Positions 29,595 through 41,040 are shown, counted from the stretch's first letter. The stretch is DNA of 64,000 nt from Marchantia polymorpha subsp. ruderalis (GCA_037833965.1 AP031354.1:25336001-25400000); one strand, 5' to 3'. Notes: generated by a model from the letters alone, not told the origin. Numbers and translations are program-made.

Positions 29595-32500
29595 ACTGAG
29601 GGAGTATGAGGATGAGTACTGAGGGAGTTATGACTATCGGAAGATACGTAGTCGGTCGCCTTTGGCGGAAGGAGTTCGCCTCCGCCGGGGATTCCGCCTA
29701 TGCAGAAGAAAGTTCGACTTTTGTCCTATGCGTTGACGAACACCTTCAGCGGTTGCAGGCCTTCAGCGAAGGAGTAAAACCGGCAAATCTTTTTCAACTC
29801 TTAGCGGTTCAGGTCTTGTTGGAAAGAACTCGACACGCTTGTTCCAACGAGCCCAAGAATGTTTCAAACGAACAACGTTTCAAACAGTACTGAGGGAGGT
29901 ATGACTATCGGAAGATACGTAGACGGTCGCCTTCGGCGGAAGGAGTTCGCCTCCGCCGGGGATTCCGCCTATGCAGAAGAAAGTTCGACTTTTGTCCTAT
30001 GCGCTGACGAACACCTTCAGCGGTTGCAGGCCTTCGGCGAAGGAGTAAAACCGGCAAATCTTTTTCAATTCTTAGCGGTTTGACTTGATTCAGGTCTTGT
30101 TAGAAAGAACTCGACGCGCTGGTTCCAACGAGACCAAGATCTTTTGAAACGGATCAGTCATCACTGAGTAATGAGCGTCGAAAGCGGCTGTCATGGTTAG
30201 GCGAGAGGCCTTCGGCGTTAACAGTTAGAAGGGCCTTTGGCCCAAGGCGTCCTGCGTGTAGGACGCGGACGCCTGCAAGTAGGCAGCTTGCGTGTAGGAC
30301 GCGGATGCCTGCGAGTAGGCGGCCTGCGTGTAGGACGCCTGTGCATAGGCAAACGCCTTCGGCGGAAGAGTAAAACCGTCATAACTTTCTCAATTCTTAT
30401 GGGTTTGACTTTATTAGGGGCTCGTTGTAAAGAGCACAACACGCTTGTTCCAACGAGCCCAAGAATGTTTCAAACGAACAACGTTTCAAACAGTACTGAG
30501 GGAGGTATGACTATCGGAAGATACGTAGACGGTCGCCTTCGGCGGAAGGAGTTCGCCTCTGCCGGGGATTCCGCCTATGCAGAAGAAAGTTCGACTTTTG
30601 TCCTATGCGCTGACGAACACCTTCAGCGGTTGCAGGCCTTCGGCGAAGGAGTAAAACCGGCAAATCTTTTTCAATTCTTAGCGGTTTGACTTGATTCAGG
30701 TCTTGTTGGAAAGAACTCGACGCGCTGGTTCCAACGAGACCAAGATCTCTTGAAACGGATCAGTCATCACTGAGTTATGAGCGTCGAAAGCGGCTGTCAT
30801 GGTTAGGCGAGAGGCCTTCGGCGTTAACAGTTAGAAGGGCCTTTGGCCCAAGGCGTCCTGCGTGTAGGACGCGGACGCCTGCAAGTAGGCAGCTTGCGTG
30901 TAGGACGCGGATGCCTGCGAGTAGGCGGCCTGCGTGTAGGACGCCTGTGCATAGGCAAACGCCTTCGGCGGAAGAGTAAAACCGTCATAACTTTCTCAAT
31001 TCTTATGGGTTTGACTTTATTAGGGTCTCGTTGTAAAGAGCACAACACACTTGTTCCAACGAGCCCAAGAATGTTTCAAACGAACAACGTTTCAAACAGT
31101 ACTGAGGGAGGTATGACTATCGGAAGATACGTAGACGGTCGCCTTCGGCGGAAGGAGTTCGCCTCCGCCGGGGATTCCGCCTATGCAAAAGAAAGTTCGA
31201 CTTTTGTCCTATGCGCTGACGAACACCTTCAGCGGTTGCAGGCCTTCGGCGAAGGAGTAAAACCGGCAAATCTTTTTCAATTCTTAGCGGTTTGACTTGA
31301 TTCAGGTCTTGTTAGAAAGAACTCGACGCGCTGGTTCCAACGAGACCAAGATCTTTTGAAACGGATCAGTCATCACTGAGTTATGAGCGTTGAAAGCGGC
31401 TGTCATGGTTAGGCGAGAGGCCTTCGGCGTTAACAGTTAGAAGGGCCTTTGGCCCAAGGCGTCCTGCGTGTAGGACGCGGACGCCTGCAAGTAGGCAGCT
31501 TGCGTGTAGGACGCGGATGCCTGCGAGTAGGCGGCCTGCGTGTAGGACGCCTGTGCATAGGCAAACGCCTTCGGCGGAAGAGTAAAACCGTCATAACTTT
31601 CTCAATTCTTATGGGTTTGACTTTATTAGGGTCTCGTTGTAAAGAGCACAACACACTTGTTCCAACGAGCCCAAGAATGTTTCAAACGAACAACGTTTCA
31701 AACAGTACTGAGGGAGGTATGACTATCGGAAGATACGTAGACGGTCGCCTTCGGCGGAAGGAGTTCGCCTCTGCCGGGGATTCCGCCTATGCAGAAGAAA
31801 GTTCGACTTTTGTCCTATGCGCTGACGAACACCTTCAGCGGTTGCAGGCCTTCGGCGAAGGAGTAAAACCGGCAAATCTTTTTCAATTCTTAGCGGTTTG
31901 ACTTGATTCAGGTCTTGTTGGAAAGAACTCGACGCGCTGGTTCCAACGAGACCAAGATCTCTTGAAACGGATCAGTCATCACTGAGTTATGAGCGTCGAA
32001 AGCGGCTGTCATGGTTAGGCGAGAGGCCTTCGGCGTTAACAGTTAGAAGGGCCTTTGGCCCAAGGCGTCCTGCGTGTAGGACGCGGACGCCTGCGAGTAG
32101 GCAGCTTGCGTGTAGGACGCGGATGCCTGCGAGTAGGCGGCCTGCGTGTAGGACGCCTGTGCATAGGCAAACGCCTTCGGCAGAAGAGTAAAACCGTCAT
32201 AACATTCTCAATTCTTATGGGTTTGACTTTATTAGGGGCTCGTTGTAAAGAGCACAACACGCTTGTTCCAACGAGCCCAAGAACGTTTCAAACGAACAAC
32301 GTTTCAAACAGTACTAAGGGAGGTATGACTATCGGAAGATACGTAGACGGTCGCCTTCGGCGGAAGGAGTTCGCCTCCGCCGGGGATTCCGCCTATGCAG
32401 AAGAAAGTTCGACTTTTGTCCTATGCACTGAAGAACACCTTCAGCGGTTGCAGGCCTTTGGCGAAGGAGTAAAACCGGCAAATCTTTTTCAATTCTTAGC

Positions 32501-32887
32501 GGTTTGACTTGATTCAGGTCTTGTTGGAAAGAACTCGACGCGCTGGTTCCAACGAGACCAAGATCTCTTGAAACGGATCAGTCATCACTGAGTTATGAGC
32601 GTCGAAAGCGGCTGTCATGGTTAGGCGAGAGGCCTTCGGCGTTAACAGTTAGAAGGGCCTTTGGCCCAAGGCGTCCTGCGTGTAGGACGCGGACGCCTGC
32701 AAGTAGGCAGCTTGCGTGTAGGACGCGGATGCCTGCGAGTAGGCGGCCTGCGTGTAGGACGCCTGTGCATAGGCAAACGCCTTCGGCAGAAGAGTAAAAC
32801 CGTCATAACATTCTCAATTCTTATGGGTTTGACTTTATTAGGGGCTCGTTGTAAAGAGCACAACACGCTTGTTCCAATGAGCCAATT
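29595..32887 (+). repeat. 606-bp tandem array, about 5.4 units
   Basis: The same string (GGCCCAAGGCGTCCTGCGTG) recurs at 30238, 30844, 31450, 32056 and 32662, an exact 606-bp period, with a partial unit at the left. Units differ by only a few bases. Each holds inner repeats of TGCGTGTAGGACGCGG and CTTCGGCG modules. The unit resembles the 5' part of U3 in the element A LTR: CGAGCCCAAGAACG, ATCGGAAGATACG-like, GGTCGCC...CGGCGGAAGGA and GTTTTGTCCTATGCGC occur in the same order on the element's sense strand. Frames of 150 codons in each unit are low-complexity and probably not proteins. Confidence 0.85.
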
Positions 32888-33080
32888 TGCTGTCGTGGAA
32901 CTCGGTAACAACAGGGAATATCGCAATCTGAGTCAGTCTGCGATGAAGGTGAACTGTGGGCTTGAGCTTACCACGTTGGAGCAGTTATGGCTTTTTTTAT
33001 GGCGTATTGCCTCAGCCTTTACTGCTGTTTGGACAGCTCCGCCTGCACCTTCTTTTCTACTCTACGTGCACTCTTGCAAT
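32888..33080. other. Junction sequence between two arrays
   Basis: About 190 bp without similarity to either array that I can see; begins CAATTTGCTGTCGTGG. No gene recognised. Confidence 0.35.
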
Positions 33081-33865
33081 GGGCAAACTAACGGAGCTTG
33101 CAACGTCCAACTTTCAAATCCACACTTTTAGATCGTTCACCAAAAACTTCTCATCATCGACCGTGTCATGCCCAATCTACTTGACAACTTTGATTTCAAA
33201 ATTTAAATTCTTGCCATAGGCAAACTAACGGAGCTTGCAATGTCCAACTTTCAAATCCACACTTTTAGATCGTTCACCAAAAACTTCTGATCATCGACGG
33301 TGTCATGCCCAATCTACTTGACAACTTTGATTTCGAAATGTAAATTCTTGCCATAGGAAAACTAATGGAGCTTGCAACGTCCAACTTTCAAATCCACACT
33401 TTTAGATCGTCCACCAAAAACTTTTGATCGTCAACGGTGTCATGCCCAACCTACTTGATAACTTTGAATTCAATTTTATATTCTTGCCATAGGCAGACTA
33501 ACGGAGCTTGCAACGTCCAACTTTCAAATCCACACTTTTAGATCGTCCATCAAAAACTTCTGATCATCGACGGTGTCATGCCCAATGTACTTGACAACTC
33601 CGATTCCAATTTTAAATTCTTGCCGTAGGCAGACTAACGGAGCTTGCAACGTCCTACTTTCAAATCCACACTTTTAGATCGTCCACCGAAAACTTCTGAT
33701 CATCGACGGTGTCATGCATGCACAACCTACTTGAAAAATTCCAATCCAATTATAAACTCTTGCCATGGGCAAATTAACGGAGCTTGCAACGTCCAACTTT
33801 CAAATGCACACTTTTAGATCGTCCAGCAAACATTTTGATGATTGACGGTATCATGCATGCACAAC
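33081..33865. repeat. Tandem array of about 138-bp units, six copies
   Basis: Units start with GGCAAACTAACGGAGCTTGC at about 33082, 33219, 33357, 33492, 33628 and 33768, with spacings of 135-140 bp. Each holds CACTTTTAGATCGT, a GATCATCGACGGTGTCATGC block and an AT-rich end. Divergence between units is visible but low. It is unrelated to the 606-bp array beside it. Confidence 0.8.
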
Positions 33866-34050
33866 AATTGGTTTCAAGATCAACAGTTCAGATCATACTT
33901 CAGATCCAGAGTCATATTATTCTTTTTTAATTTTTTAGTTTTCTTTTTGAATTTTATTTATTTATTGAATTTTATCTTTGATTCTTCTATCTCTCATACG
34001 AATAATTATAACGCGACAAGATAACAAAATCCTTGAGGACTAATTCATCG

Positions 34051-34146
34051 CCGTGATTGCAATGACATGAGGGCTGGTATGGAAGATCCCAACAGAACCC
34101 GCGGATAAGCGCCCTTGGCACAGAATAGGTCTGGGATGGGTGACCA
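34051..34146 (+). repeat. 5S rRNA-derived sequence, copy 1
   Basis: AAGATCCCAACAGAACC, AAGCGCCCTTGG and GGGATGGGTGACC match the order and spacing of the plant 5S rRNA internal control region (GATCCCATCAGAAC, TTAAGCG..CTTGG, GGATGGGTGACC). The 5' end and the 3' end of 5S are not preserved, so this is not a functional rRNA gene. It is preceded by an AT-rich stretch that also precedes copy 2. Confidence 0.7.
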
Positions 34147-34233
34147 AAACTTGTTCCTGCTTTCAAATTCGTGCTGATCTCTAAGTTCCTGCTGCCTTTC
34201 AAGGTTCTGGATAGGCTATCAACGGCCGCTGAT

Positions 34234-34980
34234 CGGATGTCCCCGAAGGGACGAGATAGGAGGTGCACCTGCGGTATATATACGCGTAAGACCTCAGATT
34301 ACAACACTTATGCCATTAATGCGAGAATACTGAACACGTGGCGCTCTCACATGTTTTTCTAGTTTCAAATTTTATGACTTCAAATTCTCTTGGGCTCAAT
34401 TCTTGCAGAATTCTTTAACCAAGTTTATTCCAGAAGATGGAAATTTATTGCATGAATATCATTTTTTAAAGAAAAAACCAAATATCATAAATAATAATTT
34501 CTAACCTGATTGCTAATTTCTAAATGTTACTGTTTCTATCCATGATTATTTATAATGAAAAAATAAATTTTAACTTTGATTCAAAGATCAACGGTTCAGA
34601 TCATACTTCACAGTCATATTTATCTGCATTTTAATTATTTATTGTGTATTATTATACATAATTTGTTTATTTATTCATCTATTGATTTATTGATTTGGTC
34701 CTATTTCATGATCAGTCCCGTCCATGGGCTCCACCCTAAGGCCCAGCTCCAATTTTGTTTATCTATTCATCTATTTATTTATTGATTGATTTTATTTGAT
34801 TGTTGATTCTTTAATCTCTCATGCGATTAAAAATCATCATAGGACGAGATAACAAAATCCCCGGGGACTCTTTCATCGACGTGATTCCGATCACATCACG
34901 GCTGGTATGCCAGATCCCATCAGAACCCGGCGGTTAAGCGCCCTTGGCACGGAATAGGTCTGGGATCGGTGACCACACTT
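34234..34980 (+). mobile_element. 5S-carrying repeat, fullest copy (Cassandra-type TRIM or 5S-derived SINE)
   Basis: The unit starts CGGATGTCCCCGAAGGGACG, passes through an AT-rich and T-rich middle, and ends in a 5S-derived segment. The start segment recurs at 29119, 36387 and 37240; the 5S segment recurs at 34051. In plants, 5S-bearing LTRs define Cassandra TRIM elements; 5S-derived SINEs are an alternative. I could not identify a tRNA-Met primer site or exact LTR ends, so the class is open. No protein is encoded. Confidence 0.55.
34881..34975 (+). repeat. 5S rRNA-derived sequence, copy 2
   Basis: CAGATCCCATCAGAACCC, GGTTAAGCGCCCTTGG and GGGATCGGTGACC match 5S rRNA internal promoter boxes closely, better than copy 1. 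Positions outside the control region are diverged. It could still bind TFIIIA or direct Pol III transcription in this orientation. Confidence 0.75.
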
Positions 34981-35639
34981 CCCTGGAACTTCCGCAAATC
35001 AAAAAGCTCCTCAAAAGTAGTCCGAGTCAGAGTCATTTTTCTTGATTTTTTGAGAATCTGGACGCGTCCGAGGGATGCCCCTCGTGCCCGACAGGAATCT
35101 AGAGGCCGTCCGAGATATCCCCTTGCGCCGGGCAGGAATCTAGACGTGGCCGAGAGATGCTCCTTGCGCCCGGCAGGAATCTAGAGGCCTCCGGGAGACG
35201 TGAGTGGGTCTGCAGTTAGTGAGGGTTGGCACACCGTGAGACGCGCGTCCCCTCGCGCCCGGCAGGAATCTAGACGCGTCCGAGGGATGCCCCTCTGACG
35301 TCCGAGGGATCTACTTGCGCCCGTGGGGACGGTCTGCACTCAGAACGCGCGGCCTTTGAGGTCGAGAAGCTGTAAGGGCGCTTTGCCCTTCGAGCGTGCT
35401 GAAAGTTGACGCAGAGCACAAGACTACTCAAAGCCATAATGCCGTGTTACCTCTCCCTGGAACTGGCCCCTCTCAAACACCACAGCCCTGGATGGAGACA
35501 GCGTGAGTCGCGCTTCCTCTCACGGCCAACGGGAATGTAGAGGCTTTTGGTGGACAGTCTGCTGTCAGTCAGGGATCGAGATACGGTGAGATGCGCGTCT
35601 GCTCACGCAATGCGCCACATAACCAGATTACCCTAACTA
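34981..35639. repeat. Degenerate GC-rich repeats with CAGGAATCTAGA motif
   Basis: CAGGAATCTAGA followed by G-rich or C-rich text recurs near 35092, 35133, 35176, 35261 and again at 37060-37110. The phrase CCCCTTGCGCCC is shared with the foldback arms. No gene was recognised. Confidence 0.45.
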
Positions 35640-36350
35640 GAACTAATCAAGGCAGCAGGAACTTGGAACTCAGCAAGTTGAAAATGGATGGAGACAGCGT
35701 GAGATACGCGTCCGCTCGCACACGGCAGATATCTTAGCGAGACTGAGAGATCCCCTTGCGCCCGTGGGGTCAGTCTGCAGTCAGTCAAGAATCGAGACAC
35801 CGTGAAAAGCGCGTTGAGTTGAGGGGACGCGCCACTCGCACCCGGCAGAGATCTTAACGAGAGTGAGAGATCCCCTTGCGCTCGTGGGGTCAGTCTGCAG
35901 TCAGTCAAGAATCGAGACACCGTGAGAAGCGCGTTGAGTTGAGGGGACGCGCCACTCGCACCCGGCAGAGATCTAAGTGAGACTGAGAGATCCCCTTGCG
36001 CCCGTGGGGTCAGTCTGCAGTCAGTCAAGAATCGAGACACCGTGAGATCCCCTTGCGCCCGTGGGGTCAGTCTGCAGTCAGTCAAGAATCGAGACACCGT
36101 GAGAAGCGCGTTGAGTTGAGGGGACGCGCCACTCGCACCCGGCAGAGATCTAAGTGAGACTGAGAGATCCCCTTGCGCCCGTGGGGTCAGTCTGCAGTCA
36201 GTCAAGAATCGAGACACCGTGAGATCCCCTTGCGCCCGTGGGGTCAGTCTGCAGTCAGTCAAGAATCGAGACACCGTGAGAAGCGCGTTGAGTTGAGGGA
36301 ACGCGCCACTCACCTTCTCCTTGCGGGAAGGCGCCACTCACCTTCTCCTT
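35640..36350. repeat. Minisatellite with 57-bp core (six copies)
   Basis: A core of about 57 bp starting GAGATCCCCTTGCGCC and holding GTCAGTCTGCAGTCAGTCAA occurs near 35747, 35868, 35989, 36046, 36168 and 36225. Most copies alternate with a 64-bp block (GAAGCGCGTTGAGTTGAGG...). Period is therefore 121 or 57 bp. Both parts resemble the foldback arms at 28479-29134. A 234-codon minus-strand frame spans the array only because the period leaves few stops. Confidence 0.75.
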
Positions 36351-36386
36351 GCGCCCGGCCGATCAGCGGCTACCAACGGCCGCTGA

Positions 36387-36620
36387 TCGGATGTACCCGA
36401 AGGGACGAGAGGGGAGGTGCAGCTGCAGTATTTATACTCGTTAGACCTGAAATTACAATACTTATGCCATTAATGCGACAATACTGAACACATGGCTCTC
36501 TCAAATTTTATAACTTCAAATTATCTCGGGCTCCATTCTTGCAGAATTCTATAACCAAGTTTATTCAAAAAGATGCACATTGATTGCACGTTGTTTTAAA
36601 AAAACCAAATATTATGAACC
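36387..36620 (+). repeat. 5S-linked repeat unit, truncated copy
   Basis: Starts CGGATGTACCCGAAGGGACG and follows the same sequence as 34234 for about 230 bp, then ends at a CCCTAAACCCTAAA tract. It has no 5S part. A perfect-looking hairpin, CCGATCAGCGGC against GCCGCTGATCGG, precedes it at about 36358-36387. Confidence 0.6.
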
Positions 36621-37239
36621 CTAAACCCTAAACTGACAGAAGACATCGTTTCTGGATGCCGATCCCTCGGGGATGCCAATCCCGGGGAGGGCTTTCTGCC
36701 CTCCCGGGCAGACCTCGCGTTCCCCCGAAAGTGGAGAGCCCTTAGTGACGAGGCTCGGCTCGGGGATCTCCAGTACGCGCGTTCTCACCTTGTCTCAACC
36801 CTGACTGACGACTGACCGACAGACGACGGCTTGTGTTTGTTACGCCTACTCACGGCCTTTCTGGAGTATAAACATTTATTTCCTTCCTAATGGATTTATG
36901 TTTTATATGTTTATTATTATTTTTCTGTATGTTTTGATATGTTTATTCATTTCCTTCCTTTTGGTGTGTATTTATCTATTTCTTTATGAAATTATGTTTC
37001 AAATGTTTTATTCGTTTTCTCTTTATGTATTTATTGTTCATATGTTTATTTATTTATTACAGGAATCTAGACGTGTCCAAGAGAGGCCCTTGCGCCCGGC
37101 AGGAATCTAGAGGCGTCCGTGGGCCGGTCTGCAGTTAGTGAGGGTGGACACACCGTGTCTGCGTGTCGCTCCTGTGCTCCTGCTACCCTAAACCCGCTCG
37201 CTACTGCGCGCTCTCGCTTGCTCTCTCTGTCTCCGCTGA
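36621..37239. other. Mixed GC-rich and T-rich DNA, no gene
   Basis: Holds an inverted repeat near 36679-36708 (CCCGGGGAGGGC against GCCCTCCCGGG), a T-rich stretch at 36860-37060, and one CAGGAATCTAGA motif pair. No coding signal that I trust. Confidence 0.4.
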
Positions 37240-37735
37240 TCGGATGTCCCCGAAGGGACGAGAGTGGAGGTGCAGCTACACTATATATACGCGTGAGACC
37301 TGAGATTACAACACTTATGCCATTAATGCGAGAATACTGAACACGTGGCGCTCTCAAATAATTTTCTAGTTTCAAATTTAATTACTTCAAATTCTCTTGG
37401 GCTCAATTCTTGCAGAATTCTTAATCAAGTTTATTCCAAAAGATGCAAATTTATTGCATGAATATCATTTTTTAAGAAAAAATCAAACATCATAAATAAT
37501 AATTTATAAGCTGATTTCTAATTTCTAAATGTTACTGTTTCTATCCATGATTTTTTATAATCAAGAAATAAATCTTAACATTGATTCAAAGATCAACGGT
37601 TCAGATCATACTTCAGAGTCATATTTATCTGCATATTTATTATTTATTCTTTTACATTTTTTATTTTTTTATTTATAGATTTGGTACTATCTGATGATCA
37701 GTCCCGTCCATGTGCTCCACCCTAAGGCGTTCGAG
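37240..37735 (+). repeat. 5S-linked repeat unit, truncated before the 5S part
   Basis: Runs from CGGATGTCCCCGAAGGGACG to CACCCTAAGG, closely following 34234-34740. At CACCCTAAGG the match breaks into the last exon of the gene candidate on the other strand. A short inverted repeat (CACCCTAAGGCGTTCGAGCT and its near complement) marks the junction. Confidence 0.6.
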
Positions 37736-38361
37736 CTGGACCTTAGGGTGGCCCAGCTTGAACGCCTTGGCAGGGAATATCGATCCTACCCGGTCGGCCA
37801 TGTACTGCGGAGCTTGAGCAATGTTGATGCCCACTGCACCCTCCAGCACGTTGACCAAGCTGCTCATCAGCTGCCCGTCCTTCTCGCCAAGCCCAGCACC
37901 GGCTGCCACCAACTTGCCGTCGAAGTCGAAAATCATCGACAGGTTGCCGATGTTCTCCTGACTGTTCTTCAGGGTCCCAGGCTTCAGCTGGGATACGCCT
38001 GCACCAAAACACACCGTAATCAAAACCAAACAAACAGCAGCAACAGTAAACAAACAATCAGCAAACAAACAAACAACAAAATCAGCAAACAGCAGCAGAA
38101 TGCAACCAAACACAAAAGCCAATGAAAGAAAACCATACCACGAGAATGGCGCATGATTTCTGCCCGCCCTGGCAACATGACCAAACGCCGAGGCTGATGC
38201 GCACGGCCGGAGACAGCTCCGGCCATAGCCACACTAGATTGGAGCATGATCGCTGCCCGCTTTGGCTGGATGTTGCCGAGCCGAGCCAGCTGCGCACAAA
38301 CCCTGCCTGGAGCAAGAGCAACCCCAAGTGGCAGATTCTCCATCACGACTACCGACGACAT
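37673..38361 (-). CDS. Two-exon gene candidate, 182 aa, unrecognised
   Basis: Exon 1 is 38361-38139 and exon 2 is 37998-37673. The intron of 140 bp has a GTATGG donor and a TTTTGGTGCAG acceptor, and splicing keeps the frame (…HSR-GVSQLKPG…). The predicted protein starts MSSVVVMENLPLG; exon 2 includes IGNLSMIFDFDGKLVAAGAG and LEGAVGINIAQAPQYM. Codon use and residue composition look protein-like, unlike the surrounding repeats. I do not recognise the family. The last about 20 residues (after KLGHPK) run into the neighbouring repeat, so the true C-terminus may be lost and the gene may be a fragment. The N-terminal region is basic and could be a targeting peptide. Confidence 0.5.
37999..38138 (-). 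other. Predicted intron of the gene candidate
   Basis: Bounded by GT (38138-38137) and AG (38000-37999) on the minus strand. It is T-rich on the sense strand, as plant introns usually are (TTGTTTGTTTGTTTGC-type text), with a GTTTTGGTGCAG acceptor. Confidence 0.55.
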
Positions 38362-38739
38362 AGCTGATCAACACACGAAGTCCAATTAAGCACAAATTAC
38401 AACTACTCTTTTTTATGGCTTCTTCAACACATCTTGTACAGCAATACCGCGCAAATTTGGCACTACAACAATTAATTTTGGCGACTATTGAAAAGGAATC
38501 AGAGTCTTTTGCGAGTAATCAAAAGGAAACTAAACTTAGCACAATGCATACGCTGCTGTCTCTACTCATACAGAGACGATCGCCTATTGTAACCAACATC
38601 TTGCCTGTTTCCAAATTCTGCAGCTCTAATTCTCACCGATCCTCCTTAAATATACATCAAATACAATCTTTAAAGCTTCTTCAAAGCACTCCGCCAAGCT
38701 AACAACCCAGTAATACAGCCAGCAAAACCCTGCGAGCAA

Positions 38740-39062
38740 ATACTGAAGAGCTTCACGCAAGACACAGCTCAAAGTGACAAACAAGGCCAAGATCGTACCT
38801 CAAATCAGCCGAAAAAGGAAGCAAAATGCAGCCTGGTCGAGTGGCGAGCAGAGTAAGGGCGACCCTGCAAACTGAATGCACAAATTAGGGCCGGGCACGT
38901 CAAGAAGAAAAGGTTCACAGTAATGCAGCTAGCAGAACCTGAAGAGCTTCATGCGAGACACAGCTCAAAGTGCAAAAAAAGGTCCAGATCGTATCTCAAA
39001 TCAGCCAAAAAAAAGCGCAGCAAAATGCAGTGCAGTTGATTGGCGAGCGGAGTAAGGGCGAC
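38740..39062. repeat. Direct repeat, two copies about 195 bp apart
   Basis: 38745-38866 and 38940-39062 share GACACAGCTCAAAGTG, CTCAAATCAGCC and GAGTAAGGGCGAC. They lie between the gene candidate and the left-arm LTR and end exactly at the LTR terminus. Confidence 0.6.
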
Positions 39063-39310
39063 TGTAATAACCCACCACTGGCTAAAACTGCAGTATAGCA
39101 GTAAAAAGGTCGAACCCACAAGGATAGAGGCAACACACAGAGTACAAAGTGTCACGTTTAACAGACTATTGAAGAGTTTGAATTCTCAGGCGACTTTCAC
39201 CCTCACAAATACTGCAAGTGCTCAAATCGGAGGTCACTCGGAGGACGCACAGTGCAGCGTAGTTCACTCAACACACACCTGGAACTATAGAAACACAACT
39301 CAGAGGTCGG
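39063..39310 (-). repeat. Left-arm LTR, first piece (R-U5 end)
   Basis: Starts TGTAATAACCCACC and follows the solo LTR R-U5 sequence to CAGAGGTCGG, where the 2.9-kb insertion interrupts it. It resumes at 42215. Confidence 0.85.
39306..39310. repeat. Target-site duplication GTCGG (left copy)
   Basis: Repeated at 42215-42219 on the other side of the 2.9-kb insertion. Confidence 0.85.
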
Positions 39311-39841
39311 TGTGAGCACAAAACTGTGCTCACATGTCTTTTTATCCTTATGGGAGTTAAAAGTTTGGATTTAAGCTCTTGCAAAATTATGCTTGGAGTT
39401 TTCTGAAAGTTCCTGCAAGATTAGGAGTTGGTGTGATGGTAAGGGGGCAAGAGGTGCAGAAGGAGGCCTTTGGGGCAAGGTCTTCGGCGAATTCCCTTCG
39501 GTGAAGTCCCTTCGGGAAAAGGCCTTCGGCGAAGGAGTGAAACTCTCATAACGTTTTCAATGTGTGACGCCTTGACTCAATTAGGTCTTGTTAGAAAGAG
39601 CTCGCGACGCTCGTTCCAACAAGACCAAGAACTCTTGAAACGGATGAGGCATCACCGAGTTAGGAGCGGCGGAAGTTTCTGATATGGAGGGCCTTCGGCG
39701 GGTTGCGCGTAGGCGGCCTGCGCATAGACAAACGCCTTTAGTGGAAGAGTAAAATCGTGATAACGTTTTCAATTCTTAACAGTTTGCATTGGTTAGTGTT
39801 TTGTTGGAAAGAGCTCGACAAGCTCGTTCTAACGAGCCCAA

Positions 39842-41040
39842 GAACGCTTGGAACGGATGAGTACTGAGGGAGTTATGACTATCGGAAGATACGTAGACGG
39901 TCGCCTTTGGCGGAAGGAGTTCGCCTCCGCCGGGGATTCCGCCTATGCAGAAGAAAGTTCGACTTTTGTCCTATGCGTTGACGAACACCTTCAGCGGTTG
40001 CAGGCCTTCAGCGAAGGAGTAAAACCGGCAAATCTTTTCCAATTCTTAGCGGTTCAGGTCTTGTTGGAAAGAACTCGACGCGCTGGTTCCAACGAGACCA
40101 AGATCTCTTGAAACGGATCAGTCATCACTGAGTTATGAGCGTCGAAAGCGGCTGTCATGGTTAGGCGAGAGGCCTTCGGCGTTAACAGTTAGAAGGGCCT
40201 TCGGCCCAAGGCGTCCTGCGTGTAGGACGCGGACGCCTGCAAGTAGGCAGCTTGCGTGTAGGACGCGGATGCTTGCGAGTAGGCGGCCTGCGTGTAGGAC
40301 GCCTGTGCATAGGCAAACGCCTTCGGCGGAAGAGTAAAACCGTCATAACTTTCTCAATTCTTATGGGTTTGACTTTATTAGGGTCTCGTTGTAAAGAGCA
40401 CAACACGCTTGTTCCAACGAGCCCAAGAACGTTTCAAACGAACAACGTTTCAAACAGTACCGAGGGAGGTATGACTATCGGAAGATACGTAGACGGTCGC
40501 CTTCGGCGGAAGGAGTTCGCCTCCGCCGGGGATTCCGCCTATGCAAAAGAAAGTTCGACTTTTGTCCTATGCGCTGACGAACACCTTCAGCGGTTGCAGG
40601 CCTTCGGCGAAGGAGTAAAACCGGCAAATCTTTTTCAATTCTTAGCGGTTTGACTTGATTCAGGTCTTGTTGGAAAGAACTCGACGCGTTGGTTCCAACA
40701 AGACCAAGATCTCTTGAAACGGATCAGTCATCACTGAGTTATGAGCGTCGAAAGCGGCTGTCATGGTTAGGCGAGAGGCCTTCGGCGTTAACAGTTAGAA
40801 GGGCCTTTGGCCCAAGGCGTCCTGCGTGTAGGACGCGGACGCCTGCGAGTAGGCAGCTTGCGTGTAGGACGCGGATGCCTGCGAGTAGGCGGCCTGCGTG
40901 TAGGACGCCTGTGCATAGGCAAACGCCTTCGGCGGAAGAGTAAAACCGTCATAACTTTTTCAATTCTTATTGGTTTGACTTAATTAGGGGCTCGTTGTAA
41001 AGAACACAACACGCTTGTTCCAACGAGCCCAAGAACGTTT
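39842..41040 (+). repeat. 606-bp-type repeat, two units inside the 2.9-kb insertion
   Basis: Two nearly identical units closely match the array at 29595-32887 in the same orientation, including the inner GTGTAGGACGCGG repeats (around 40213-40310 and 40818-40915). An earlier, more diverged unit occupies about 39460-39841. This places the repeat inside a TG...CA unit bounded by target duplications, so it is the U3 of an LTR and not a free satellite here. Confidence 0.8.

Noticed and set aside
30237..32507. 150-codon frames in each 606-bp unit
   Set aside because: They arise from the repeated GTGTAGGACGCGG text (LRVGRG repeats) and both strands are open at once; no conserved domain.
34881..34975. 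Functional 5S rRNA gene
   Set aside because: Only the internal control region is kept; both ends of the gene are diverged and it is part of a dispersed repeat.
35633..36337. 234-codon minus-strand repetitive frame
   Set aside because: It follows the 57/121-bp minisatellite, whose period leaves the frame open; no start context or homology.
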